DNA of 8,853 bases from Hungatella sp. UBA5982 (GCA_002429965.1 DJBG01000168.1:10871-19723), one strand, 5' to 3'. Shown: positions 1 to 7,771, numbered from the stretch's first letter. Notes: generated from the letters alone by a model not told the origin. A program made the numbers and translations.

Positions 1-517
1 ACAGTACACCTTCGAAATTTTCCGGTGGCTTTGGCCTTTGTCCTAACTGCAGGAACTTGGCAGACGGCGCAAAATCTGTTGTTTGCCCTGCATTTACGTC
101 CAGACGAGCCTTTTCTCCATCTGTAGCATCTTCTGCATTCATATCATTTGTCCCGCTCGAACTGTCTGTTGTGTCTGCACCACTTGCTTTGCTTACACCG
201 TCTATTGCATTCTCATCAGCAGTTTCGTTTAAGCTGTCAGTTTCGTCTGAGCTGTCAGTTCCATCTGAACTGTCAGTTTCGGCTATACGATCAGTTTCGT
301 CTATGCTATCAGTTTCGTCTATGCTGTCAGTTTCATCTAAACCATCAGTTTCTTCTATACTGTCGGTTGTGTCTATACTGTCCCCATGCGACCATTTGCT
401 CTCTGCCAGGTACAGCCGCAAGGAGGTTAACTGACCTATGCTTCCAGCTGATACATGCAGAACGGCAGTTAATACCAGACTGACGGCCAAAAGAAGGGTA
501 AACCAGTATTTTCTCAT
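1..517 (-). CDS. Exported protein with acidic hexapeptide repeats, partner of the MBOAT gene (C-terminus missing)
   Basis: A reading frame starts at an ATG (517-515) and stays open to the window edge, giving 172 residues; the C-terminal part lies outside. A Shine-Dalgarno TGAGG (526-530) sits 8 bases before the ATG, and the frame starts 17 bases after the MBOAT stop, so the two are almost certainly co-transcribed. Residues 1-24 form a signal peptide: MRKYW, a hydrophobic core at about 7-20, and a possible signal peptidase I site V-S-A after residue 24. Residues 46-99 are nine tandem hexapeptides, consensus DSIDET, followed by a further Asp/Ser/Thr-rich linker to about residue 145. In Clostridia, MBOAT genes are often paired with an exported SGNH- or DHHW-type protein resembling AlgJ/AlgX. 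That identity is inferred from context only, because the catalytic part is not in the window. Existence of the gene is secure; its function is not. Confidence 0.8.
   Translation of the reverse strand, partial: MRKYWFTLLLAVSLVLTAVLHVSAGSIGQLTSLRLYLAESKWSHGDSIDTTDSIEETDGLDETDSIDETDSIDETDRIAETDSSDGTDSSDETDSLNETADENAIDGVSKASGADTTDSSSGTNDMNAEDATDGEKARLDVNAGQTTDFAPSAKFLQLGQRPKPPENFEGVL
221..382 (-). repeat. Nine in-frame 18-bp tandem repeats (hexapeptide DSIDET)
   Basis: The minus strand carries nine consecutive 18-bp units encoding DSIDTT, DSIEET, DGLDET, DSIDET, DSIDET, DRIAET, DSSDGT, DSSDET and DSLNET. Units four and five are nearly identical at DNA level, and the outer units are more diverged. 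The period is a multiple of three, so gain or loss of a unit would change linker length without breaking the frame. The repeat also keeps plus-strand frames open, giving spurious Leu/Ser-rich open frames there. Confidence 0.9.
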
Positions 518-534
518 CGCTTTTTCCTCACAAT

Positions 535-1956
535 CTAAAAATTGAAATACATAAACGGATCATTTGCACCCATTTTCAAACAATAGACGCACAGCCAGAA
601 TATGATCAGAAGGGCAATTGCTGTACACAGGCTTTCCCGTTTTCGGTCATACAGTCTTCGCGGGAGACCGGTCATGAAAATGAAACCGGCGCTTAAGGAC
701 AGTCCGTAGATCTTTCCGTATTTCAGGAAATCTCCAGCAAAATATGTATATTTACCGGCAGGCGCAAGAAAGGGGAACAGCCGCTGAACATAAATTCCCA
801 ACTGTGAAAAATCCGTTATTGCAAATAGCATCCATGTAAGAGGAATTGCAAACAGCATATACACATGCCCCACAGCTCTCCAGCGTTCCAGCAGTTTTCC
901 CAGTCCCAGCTTCTCCAATGAAATCAGTGCAAACAGCACAATTCCCCATAAGAGAAAGTTTGGGCTTGTTCCGTGCCATAGTCCGGTCAGGAGCCATACT
1001 ACAAGCATGTTTCGGAAGGTTTTCAGGGATCCCTCACGGTTTCCACCCAGTGGAATGTATACATAATTCCGAAACCAGCCGCCCAGAGTCATGTGCCATC
1101 TGCGCCAAAAATCTGTCATGGTCAGAGCCATATAGGGATGGTTGAAGTTATCAGGAAGAGGGAATCCCAACATCCTTCCCAGTCCCTTAGCCATCAAGGA
1201 ATAGCCATAGAAATCAAAATATAGCCGCAGGCTGAAAGCTGCCAGTCCCATCCATGCAAGAGGCGTTGAAATACTTTCATACCCTACTGCTCCAATCTGG
1301 CTCCACAGTCCGCCTATCTGGTTTGAAAGCAGCATCTTCAATCCCAGTCCGATTGTAAATTCCCGAAGTCCTTCTTCCACTTGTTCCAGGGTGTGGACCC
1401 GCTTTTTAATTAACTCCCTGAGAGAAGCATAGGTTACAATCGGTCCGGAAATGAGCTGAGGAAACATGGTCATATACAGGGCAAAGTCCAGAAATGATTT
1501 TTCTGGTGCCACATCCCTCCGATACACATCGACCAGGTAAGAAATGGCCTGGAAGGTATAAAAGCTGATTCCCAGTGGAAGAGCCGGATGAGGAAAAGGA
1601 AGAGCTGCTTTCTCCAGCCCTCCATTTTGAAGCAATAAACTGATCTGTTCAATCAGAAAGCCGGAATATTTAAACAGAATCAGCCAAAACAGATTGTAGG
1701 CGATTCCCAGGCGAAGCCATCTCCCACGTCTTAAGCGAGATTTGTATCGTTTCATTTTCCTGCCAATGCAGTAATTGACGCAGACAGATAACAGCAAAAG
1801 CACCATATAGGCCGGATGGTCCGCAACTCCATAAAAATAAAAAAGCAGGCTTCCTGTAAGCAGGCAGAAATTTTTTGCTCTGGCCGGGCACACATAATAA
1901 AGAAGCAGAAACACTGGAAGAAATTGAAATATAAACTCCAAGCTACTAAAAATCAT
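535..1956 (-). CDS. MBOAT-family membrane O-acyltransferase (AlgI/DltB-like)
   Basis: This 473-residue polytopic membrane protein belongs to the membrane-bound O-acyltransferase family. Such proteins move acyl (usually acetyl) groups across the membrane onto surface or secreted polysaccharides. Visible family signatures are PLGISFYTFQ (127-136), FPQLISGPI (165-173), DFWRRWH (282-288), IPLGG (301-305) and GLWHG, with the conserved catalytic His at 328. Length matches AlgI-type proteins (about 460-520). Hydrophobic segments run through the protein from residue 5 to near the C-terminus. The start is the ATG at 1956-1954, preceded at 10 bases by AGGAA (1967-1971), a modest ribosome binding site. 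The next gene is an exported repeat-bearing protein 17 bp downstream, the usual clostridial arrangement of acyltransferase plus exported partner. Alginate itself is unlikely in this host. The acceptor is unknown: exopolysaccharide, teichoic acid or another wall polymer are all possible. Confidence 0.93.
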   Translation of the reverse strand: MIFSSLEFIFQFLPVFLLLYYVCPARAKNFCLLTGSLLFYFYGVADHPAYMVLLLLSVCVNYCIGRKMKRYKSRLRRGRWLRLGIAYNLFWLILFKYSGFLIEQISLLLQNGGLEKAALPFPHPALPLGISFYTFQAISYLVDVYRRDVAPEKSFLDFALYMTMFPQLISGPIVTYASLRELIKKRVHTLEQVEEGLREFTIGLGLKMLLSNQIGGLWSQIGAVGYESISTPLAWMGLAAFSLRLYFDFYGYSLMAKGLGRMLGFPLPDNFNHPYMALTMTDFWRRWHMTLGGWFRNYVYIPLGGNREGSLKTFRNMLVVWLLTGLWHGTSPNFLLWGIVLFALISLEKLGLGKLLERWRAVGHVYMLFAIPLTWMLFAITDFSQLGIYVQRLFPFLAPAGKYTYFAGDFLKYGKIYGLSLSAGFIFMTGLPRRLYDRKRESLCTAIALLIIFWLCVYCLKMGANDPFMYFNF

Positions 1957-1984
1957 ATAACATTTATTCCTAACATTTGTATTT

Positions 1985-2013
1985 ATTATATTAGACGAAA
2001 CTGGAAGCCGAAA
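1985..2013 (-). promoter_or_regulatory. Candidate promoter for the MBOAT operon
   Basis: On the minus strand a perfect -10 hexamer TATAAT (1985-1990) lies 29 bases before the MBOAT start. With a 17-bp spacer the -35 position (2008-2013) reads TTTCGG, a poor match to TTGACA. The A/T-rich phased tracts just upstream (2021-2050) could compensate as an UP element or mark an activator site. The call rests on the -10 and its position. Confidence 0.45.
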
Positions 2014-2140
2014 AGTTGCAGAATCCTGTAAAATTTTGTATTTTTTTGTAAATTAAAATTATGATTTAGAATATCAGACTAAGGATATAGTTGATTACGA
2101 TGCTGGTGTTTTTCCAATTTTTCCACGTATTCAATATACA

Positions 2141-2169
2141 AATAAGCCGGTCTTTTTGACCGGCTTATT
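2141..2169 (-). terminator. Intrinsic terminator of the alpha-glucoside operon
   Basis: A perfect 12-bp inverted repeat, AATAAGCCGGTC and GACCGGCTTATT with a 5-base loop, lies about 110 bases downstream of the RpiR stop. Read on the minus strand, the 3' arm runs into TTATTTGTATATT, so it fits a terminator for leftward transcription. The stem could also work on the plus strand, but no plus-strand gene needs it. Confidence 0.78.
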
Positions 2170-2210
2170 CATTCCATAATAGCAAAAACCTTGGATTTCA
2201 AAACTATTCT

Positions 2211-2290
2211 TTAATCTACACCTTTAATCAATTGAGATGCAGCACTATAGTCATATATCCCATTTTTACGTCTATAATCAAGAGTATCCT
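2211..2290 (-). other. Possible out-of-frame C-terminal tail of the RpiR gene
   Basis: Directly after the RpiR stop (TGA, 2278-2280) the +1 frame stays open for 22 further codons, ending at TAA (2211-2213). Its peptide starts DYRRKNGIYDYS and ends SQLIKGVD, which looks protein-like. Adding one GA dinucleotide to the short GA run near 2291-2296 would join the frames as VR-EKDTLDYRRK and give a 275-residue protein, closer to typical RpiR length. This is inference; it may be an untranslated region that happens to be open. Confidence 0.4.
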
Positions 2291-3036
2291 TCTCTCACCT
2301 CAATATAACTCAAAAACACATACTCAATAACAGTCAAAAAATTAACAAAAGAATTATGATATAGATGTTCCCCAATCAAAACAGGACTACTAACCGCATA
2401 CAAACTATAATCACTCATACCCGCCAACAAATTACTTTGAAGATTTGTTATAGATACTATTTTCACCTTCTTCAAATGAAGCAATTGCAGCGTATCCTTT
2501 ATTTTCTGCACATTCCCGGACAAAGAAATCACAATTACTAAATCAACTGGCCCCAGATTCTTTGACAGCATGCAAAGCTCATCACTGGCACCTACATAAT
2601 AGATATATTTATTCATCTGCATAAACAAACGCTGCATTTCCATTGCACAATGGCGCTGGGCCTGTCCCGTACCATAAACAACAACATTTTGAGACTTATG
2701 AATTTCCTTTGCTATGATAGGCAGATTCGCAGATGATTCTATCTGCTGGCACGTATTTAAAAAATCACTTCTTACGCTTGATTTGATATCCTTATCTTTA
2801 TCTTTCACATGTTCTTTATTTTCCCATTTCAAATAGTTCTTAAATTCACTGTATCCGGAAAACCCCAGCTTTTGAGTTAATCTTAAAATAGTGCTCTTCG
2901 ATGTATTGCATTCATTTGCCAGGTCTTCAATACTCATTTCAGAAATTTTATATACAATTGACATGATGATAGAAAGGCTCTGAATGTCTGATTCATTTAA
3001 TTTATCATAATTTTTATTAATCGCTTCAATCAGCAT
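2278..3036 (-). CDS. RpiR/MurR-family transcriptional regulator of the alpha-glucoside operon
   Basis: The 252-residue protein has the two-domain RpiR layout: an N-terminal winged HTH (about 1-75; helix-turn-helix around MSIEDLANECNTSKSTILRL, residues 34-53) and a SIS sugar-phosphate-binding domain (about 105-235, with VVVYGTGQAQ at 118-127 and VIVISLSGN at 167-175). RpiR regulators usually sense phosphosugars. In Bacillus subtilis the glv (mal) operon encodes one, GlvR/MalR, beside the same permease and hydrolase, so this is probably its functional counterpart. The ATG (3036-3034) is preceded by GAGGTGG (3041-3047), identical to the site before the GH4 gene. The protein is somewhat short and ends abruptly as EVREGYS, with a plausible tail in another frame. 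Sampled lines are about 27-32% G+C, well below radA. Whether it activates or represses cannot be told from the sequence. Confidence 0.93.
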   Translation of the reverse strand: MLIEAINKNYDKLNESDIQSLSIIMSIVYKISEMSIEDLANECNTSKSTILRLTQKLGFSGYSEFKNYLKWENKEHVKDKDKDIKSSVRSDFLNTCQQIESSANLPIIAKEIHKSQNVVVYGTGQAQRHCAMEMQRLFMQMNKYIYYVGASDELCMLSKNLGPVDLVIVISLSGNVQKIKDTLQLLHLKKVKIVSITNLQSNLLAGMSDYSLYAVSSPVLIGEHLYHNSFVNFLTVIEYVFLSYIEVREGYS

Positions 3037-3065
3037 GATGCCACCTCATTTTAAATATTTCTTTC

Positions 3066-3098
3066 ATAGTATCATATCCCGGGCAAAAAATATACTAT
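3066..3098 (-). promoter_or_regulatory. Candidate RpiR promoter with inverted repeat
   Basis: On the minus strand TG-A-TACTAT forms an extended -10 (hexamer 3066-3071, TG at 3073-3074). The -35 position, 17 bp upstream, is weak (TATATT). The predicted transcript start is about 22 bases before the ATG. The -10 lies in one arm of a perfect 7-bp inverted repeat, ATAGTAT (3066-3072) and ATACTAT (3092-3098), with a 19-bp spacer. A protein bound there could block or stimulate this promoter. Autoregulation by the RpiR protein is a guess. Confidence 0.42.
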
Positions 3099-3121
3099 CG
3101 ATATCCGGCTCTAATATAAGA

Positions 3122-3149
3122 AAAATGACAGATAAGATTCTGTCATTTT
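3122..3149 (-). terminator. Hairpin between the GH4 and RpiR genes, probable partial terminator
   Basis: AAAATGACAGA and TCTGTCATTTT form an 11-bp perfect stem with a 6-base loop, starting about 40 bases after the GH4 stop. On the minus strand the 3' arm continues into TTTTTCTTATATT, as in an intrinsic terminator. The stem has few G-C pairs, so it may only attenuate transcription or protect the mRNA 3' end, letting some transcripts reach the RpiR gene, which also appears to have its own promoter. Confidence 0.6.
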
Positions 3150-3190
3150 CCAATAAAATATATAAACTATCCCCTCTTTTGCAATTCATC

Positions 3191-4558
<1,368 letters not shown>

Positions 4559-4562
4559 TCAT

Positions 4563-6110
4563 TTATAACAGTTTTTCAAATTCATTTTTTACATTTTCTA
4601 CATCAAAACCAATGATAACCTGTATTGCTTTCCCTTTACGGACAACGCCTTTTGCATTATATTTCTTAAAATCCTCATCTGCTGCAACAAGGCTTTCCTC
4701 TTTTACACTGAGACGCAATCTTGTCATACAGTTTGTAACGCTTTCGATATTTTCCTTACCTCCCAAAGCCTGTAAAAAGCCAACAGCTTCGTCATGGAAG
4801 ACATTTGATGAAGAACTGGTCTGTTTACCTAATTCTACTTCACTGCCCATATCCTTTTCTCTGCCGGGAGTCATAATATTGAATTTCTTTATCGCCCAGT
4901 AAAATACCACAAAATAGATAACCGAGAAGATCAAACCAATCACAATATGAGTAATAACTTCTCCCATATGATTCTTCATCATCGGCATCCAATTGTAGGT
5001 GATATAATCCATGAGTCCCCCGCCTTGATAACCAACGACTCCGAACATGTACAAAACAGTCGAAAGTAAAGCGGCAAGAACCGCACCTACCGCAAACAGC
5101 ATGGGTGATATAAATAAGAATGTAAACTCAATTGGCTCAGTAATACCGCATAATACAGCAGGTATTGTAGCCGAAATCAGCATCGCTGCAACTTTCTTTC
5201 TATTTTCCGGACGGGCCGTTTTATACATAGCCAGCGCTATGGCAGGCATTCCCCAGACGGCGCAGTTTCCATATAATGCAAATCCGCCGGTGGGAAACAA
5301 TTCCTTTAAGGGAGCTGTGGAAGCGGCGTATTCATTTACGTGAGCCATCCAGTGTGTCCAGTTGCCGTCTGCAATTACCGCAGGACCTAAATCAAACGGT
5401 GTCCATAAGAAATGATGCAAGCCGGTAGGAAGTGTTATACGTTCTAAAAAGGTAAACAGGAATACGCCTAAATTACCGGACTTTGATAAGAACTCCTGCA
5501 ATCCTAAAATAGCGGATTGAACGCCAGGCCATACAACGCACACGGCAAAAGCCATTGGTATCATGAAAACAAATCCAATAATGACAATCAAAGCGGATCC
5601 TTGAAAAGAACTTATTAAGCTGGGAAGCTTCTTATCATACCAGCGGTTGTGGATCCATACGGCAATTGCAGCAATCATAATGGCTCCAATCACGCTCATG
5701 TCCATGGTTTTAATTCCTGCAACCATTGTAAGTCCGCTTGTGCCGCCTATTTCCTGGGCAAAATCCACATGGAATATGGTATCGCCAAAGAATGTAAGCA
5801 GAGATTGGATAAAGTAGTTAAAAATAATATAGATTACAAAAGATTCCATCGCCGCGCGCCCTGCTGCCTTTTTAGCCAGGCCAATGGGTAATGAAATAAC
5901 AAATAATAATGGAAGCTGATTAAAAATTGCATATCCCCCATCATACATCATGGACCAAAATTTATACCAGAGCGTAGTGTCTGCTGCTAATGCCCCCATA
6001 ATATCTGCATTCATGAAAATGGTCGAGAATCCGATGATAATACCGGCAAATGGCATAAGCATTACGGGTGCCATCATCGCTCCTCCAAACCGCTGCAGTT
6101 TCTCCATCAT
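4563..6110 (-). CDS. glvC: PTS alpha-glucoside (maltose-type) permease, EIICB
   Basis: This membrane transporter of the phosphotransferase system takes up and phosphorylates an alpha-glucoside, probably maltose or related disaccharides. The N-terminal EIIC domain (about 1-410) is polytopic and carries the conserved GITEPIEF (322-329). A charged/Ser-rich linker (about 416-438) leads to the EIIB domain (about 440-515), whose phosphorylated cysteine is Cys461 in VTNCMTRLRLSV. Length (515) and sequence agree closely with B. subtilis GlvC/MalP as I recall it, including NQLPLLF, PTGLHHF and the linker start TPGREKD. There is no EIIA domain, so a glucose-type EIIA encoded elsewhere must supply phosphate. 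Two ATGs are adjacent (6110-6108 and 6107-6105). The first lies 8 bases after AGGAGG (6119-6124), the second 11, so the first is preferred. It is the first gene of the operon, with a cre site in its leader. Confidence 0.96.
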   Translation of the reverse strand: MMEKLQRFGGAMMAPVMLMPFAGIIIGFSTIFMNADIMGALAADTTLWYKFWSMMYDGGYAIFNQLPLLFVISLPIGLAKKAAGRAAMESFVIYIIFNYFIQSLLTFFGDTIFHVDFAQEIGGTSGLTMVAGIKTMDMSVIGAIMIAAIAVWIHNRWYDKKLPSLISSFQGSALIVIIGFVFMIPMAFAVCVVWPGVQSAILGLQEFLSKSGNLGVFLFTFLERITLPTGLHHFLWTPFDLGPAVIADGNWTHWMAHVNEYAASTAPLKELFPTGGFALYGNCAVWGMPAIALAMYKTARPENRKKVAAMLISATIPAVLCGITEPIEFTFLFISPMLFAVGAVLAALLSTVLYMFGVVGYQGGGLMDYITYNWMPMMKNHMGEVITHIVIGLIFSVIYFVVFYWAIKKFNIMTPGREKDMGSEVELGKQTSSSSNVFHDEAVGFLQALGGKENIESVTNCMTRLRLSVKEESLVAADEDFKKYNAKGVVRKGKAIQVIIGFDVENVKNEFEKLL

Positions 6111-6139
6111 AATAATATCCTCCTATAGGTAAATGTGAT

Positions 6140-6151
6140 TTTTCGCGAAAA
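6140..6151. promoter_or_regulatory. Palindrome in the permease leader, candidate operator
   Basis: TTTTCGCGAAAA is a perfect 12-bp palindrome starting 30 bases upstream of the permease ATG and 16 bases upstream of its Shine-Dalgarno. It lies in the predicted untranslated leader. It could bind the RpiR regulator or form a small RNA hairpin. No function is shown by the sequence. Confidence 0.35.
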
Positions 6152-6196
6152 TCTTCATCCGTAAATAACATATCACACAGGCATATAAAAAAATAG

Positions 6197-6221
6197 CCTT
6201 GTAAGCGCTTTCGGTACAAGG
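6197..6221. repeat. Inverted repeat CCTTGTA-N11-TACAAGG enclosing the cre site
   Basis: Two perfect 7-bp arms at 6197-6203 and 6215-6221 flank 11 bases, and the cre lies almost wholly within. The dyad could be a second regulator's operator competing with CcpA, or a leader RNA hairpin. Arms of 7 bp with exact pairing are unlikely to be part of the cre motif itself. Confidence 0.5.
6199..6213. promoter_or_regulatory. Catabolite responsive element (cre, CcpA site)
   Basis: TTGTAAGCGCTTTCG matches the Bacillota cre consensus WTGNAANCGNWNNCW at every specified position except the last. It lies about 100 bases before the permease start, between a candidate promoter and the gene, where CcpA bound with HPr-Ser-P would block transcription when preferred sugar is plentiful. 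That is the expected control for a PTS disaccharide operon. It sits inside a larger inverted repeat (6197-6221). Confidence 0.78.
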
Positions 6222-6238
6222 TCAGAACATCTGTTATT

Positions 6239-6273
6239 TTTCCCATTATCGCGGGAAATTTCTCAATTGCTTA
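6239..6273 (-). promoter_or_regulatory. Candidate promoter of the alpha-glucoside operon with a dyad over the -10
   Basis: On the minus strand GATAAT (6245-6250) matches five of six -10 bases, and with a 17-bp spacer the -35 position (6268-6273) is TAAGCA, a weak match. The -10 lies in the 8-base centre of an inverted repeat, TTTCCC (6239-6244) and GGGAAA (6253-6258). A regulator on that dyad would cover the -10. The leader would be about 125 nt and would contain the cre. Other weaker promoter placements are possible. Confidence 0.38.
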
Positions 6274-6289
6274 TAGATAAAGTAATATC

Positions 6290-6329
6290 TCTAAATAAAA
6301 TAAGGGTGAAGCCTTAAATGGCTTCACCC
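6290..6329 (-). terminator. Intrinsic terminator of radA, overlapping its stop codon
   Basis: GGGTGAAGCC and GGCTTCACCC (6304-6313 and 6320-6329) form a perfect 10-bp stem with a 6-base loop. On the minus strand the stem is followed by TTATTTTATTT. The radA stop codon TGA (6326-6324) is inside the 5' arm, so the last sense codon also contributes to the stem. Confidence 0.9.
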
Positions 6330-7721
6330 CATAACCCTAACAACAGCCTCTCTCACATTCCCGACTCCAATCAGGCGCATCCCTTCCACCTTCCCCATCT
6401 TTCCCAGGGAAATTTCCGGCATCACGCAGGTATCAAAGCCCAGCTTCTTCGCCTCATTCACTCTCTGCTGTGCCATAGACACGGCCCGCACTTCTCCTGC
6501 CAATCCCCCTTCCCCAAAAATAATGGTTTTCGGGTCCACGGCCTTGTCCTTCATACTGGACACAATCGCCATAATAATAGCTAAGTCCAAAGCCGGCTCA
6601 TTCATACGCAAACCACCCGTAATATTCACATAAGCATCAAAATGAGATAAGTCATAATGGCCCCGTTTTTCCAAAACAGCCATCAGTAAATTCACCCGGT
6701 TATAATCCGTACCGGCCGCAGTACGTCTGGGCATGCCAAAAGCTGTTGGAGTGACCAGAGCCTGAACCTCCAAAAGCATGGGCCTGGTACCTTCCATGGA
6801 ACAGGCTACCACCGCACCGGAGGCATCCTCCGGCCTTCCGCTGAGCATGTATTCCGAAGGATTTTTCACCTCGGAAAGCCCGCTCTCAATCATTTCAAAA
6901 ACGCCGATCTCATTGGTGGAGCCAAAACGGTTCTTCACTCCCCGGATGATCCGGTAAGAAGCGCTTCGGTCTCCTTCAAAATACAAAACCGTATCAACCA
7001 TATGCTCTAAGACTCGGGGACCGGCCACCACACCTTCTTTTGTCACATGACCTACGATAAATATGGCGATTCCTGCCCCCTTGGCGATCTGCATCAGGAT
7101 ATTGGTGGATTCCCTCACCTGGCTGACACTTCCCGGGGCGGAAGAGATCTCTTCCCGGAACATGGTCTGTATGGAATCAATAATCACCACATCCGGCTTT
7201 TCTTCCTCAATGGCACGTTCAATCAGCTCTAAGCTGGTTTCACAAAGGAATAATAAATCCCCCTTCACTTCCCCGATCCGGTTCGCACGCAGTTTGATCT
7301 GTTTTAGGGATTCTTCTCCTGATATGTAAAGCACCTTCCTGCTGTCTGCCGCCAGATTGCGGCATACCTGCAAAAGCAGCGTGGATTTTCCAATACCTGG
7401 ATCACCGCCAACCAGCACAAGAGAGCCTTTGACTACTCCCCCGCCCAAGACACGGTCCAGTTCCTCATATCCGGTCTTCATCCGGTCCTGTTCGTCTAAG
7501 TGAATTTCAGACAACCGGGAGGGTTTCGCATTCATAAAGTGACTCCCGGCAGTTCCTTCCCCATTTGCTCCAATTCCCCTCTTAGCCGCAGGTTCCTTTT
7601 TTCCGGAAGGCTCCTCCACAAACGTATTCCAATCCTTACAGGCCGGGCACTGCCCCAGCCACTTTGCCGATTCATATCCGCATTCCTTGCAAAAGAATGC
7701 GGTTGTTTTCCCCTTTGCCAT
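6324..7721 (-). CDS. radA: DNA repair/recombination ATPase RadA (Sms)
   Basis: RadA is a cytoplasmic RecA-like ATPase that promotes branch migration and processing of recombination intermediates. The full family layout is visible: a C4 zinc finger (Cys11, Cys14, Cys25, Cys28), the Walker A motif GGDPGIGKST (105-114), the Walker B region VVIIDSIQT (178-186), the RadA-specific KNRFG motif (263-267), and a C-terminal Lon-protease-like domain (from about 310, LLEVQALV at 316-323). Length 465 matches the usual 450-460. The ATG at 7721-7719 follows AGGAGG (7730-7735) at 8 bases. It lies downstream of clpC, as in many Bacillota, but here one extra gene and a terminator separate them, so radA probably uses its own promoter; I could not place that with confidence. 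The gene is visibly G+C-richer than the alpha-glucoside operon (one sampled line about 58%). Confidence 0.98.
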   Translation of the reverse strand: MAKGKTTAFFCKECGYESAKWLGQCPACKDWNTFVEEPSGKKEPAAKRGIGANGEGTAGSHFMNAKPSRLSEIHLDEQDRMKTGYEELDRVLGGGVVKGSLVLVGGDPGIGKSTLLLQVCRNLAADSRKVLYISGEESLKQIKLRANRIGEVKGDLLFLCETSLELIERAIEEEKPDVVIIDSIQTMFREEISSAPGSVSQVRESTNILMQIAKGAGIAIFIVGHVTKEGVVAGPRVLEHMVDTVLYFEGDRSASYRIIRGVKNRFGSTNEIGVFEMIESGLSEVKNPSEYMLSGRPEDASGAVVACSMEGTRPMLLEVQALVTPTAFGMPRRTAAGTDYNRVNLLMAVLEKRGHYDLSHFDAYVNITGGLRMNEPALDLAIIMAIVSSMKDKAVDPKTIIFGEGGLAGEVRAVSMAQQRVNEAKKLGFDTCVMPEISLGKMGKVEGMRLIGVGNVREAVVRVMG

Positions 7722-7771
7722 GGGAATTCCCTCCTAACCTAAGAAAAACACGCTTTACAGGTTTTTCTCAG

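Larger units (their letters stand above)
1957..2277. other. Intergenic region between the RpiR gene and the MBOAT gene
   Basis: This gap of about 320 bases holds, in transcription order on the minus strand, an out-of-frame tail that may belong to the RpiR gene (2211-2279), a strong hairpin terminator (2141-2169), an AT-rich stretch in which I see no gene (2051-2140), three TACA-headed tracts at exact 10-bp spacing (2021-2050), and the candidate MBOAT promoter. I find no tRNA or riboswitch-like structure in it. Confidence 0.6.

Noticed and set aside
221..382. CRISPR array
   Set aside because: The 18-bp units are contiguous without spacers and encode an in-frame hexapeptide.
57..483. Plus-strand Ser/Leu-rich open frames with internal repeats
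   Set aside because: They are shadows of the 18-bp repeat in the minus-strand exported protein, which has a signal peptide, a ribosome binding site and operon context; the plus-strand frames have none of these.
752..997. Minus-strand 81-residue Cys-rich open frame
   Set aside because: It is fully inside the MBOAT gene in another frame, with no independent start signals.
6225..6236. GAACATCTGTTA as a LexA box in the operon leader
   Set aside because: Two core positions break the consensus and the context is a sugar operon already explained by cre control.
5962..6246. Minus-strand 94-residue open frame overlapping the permease start
   Set aside because: It overlaps the permease N-terminus in another frame, contains the cre and other dyads, and has no ribosome binding site before its ATG.
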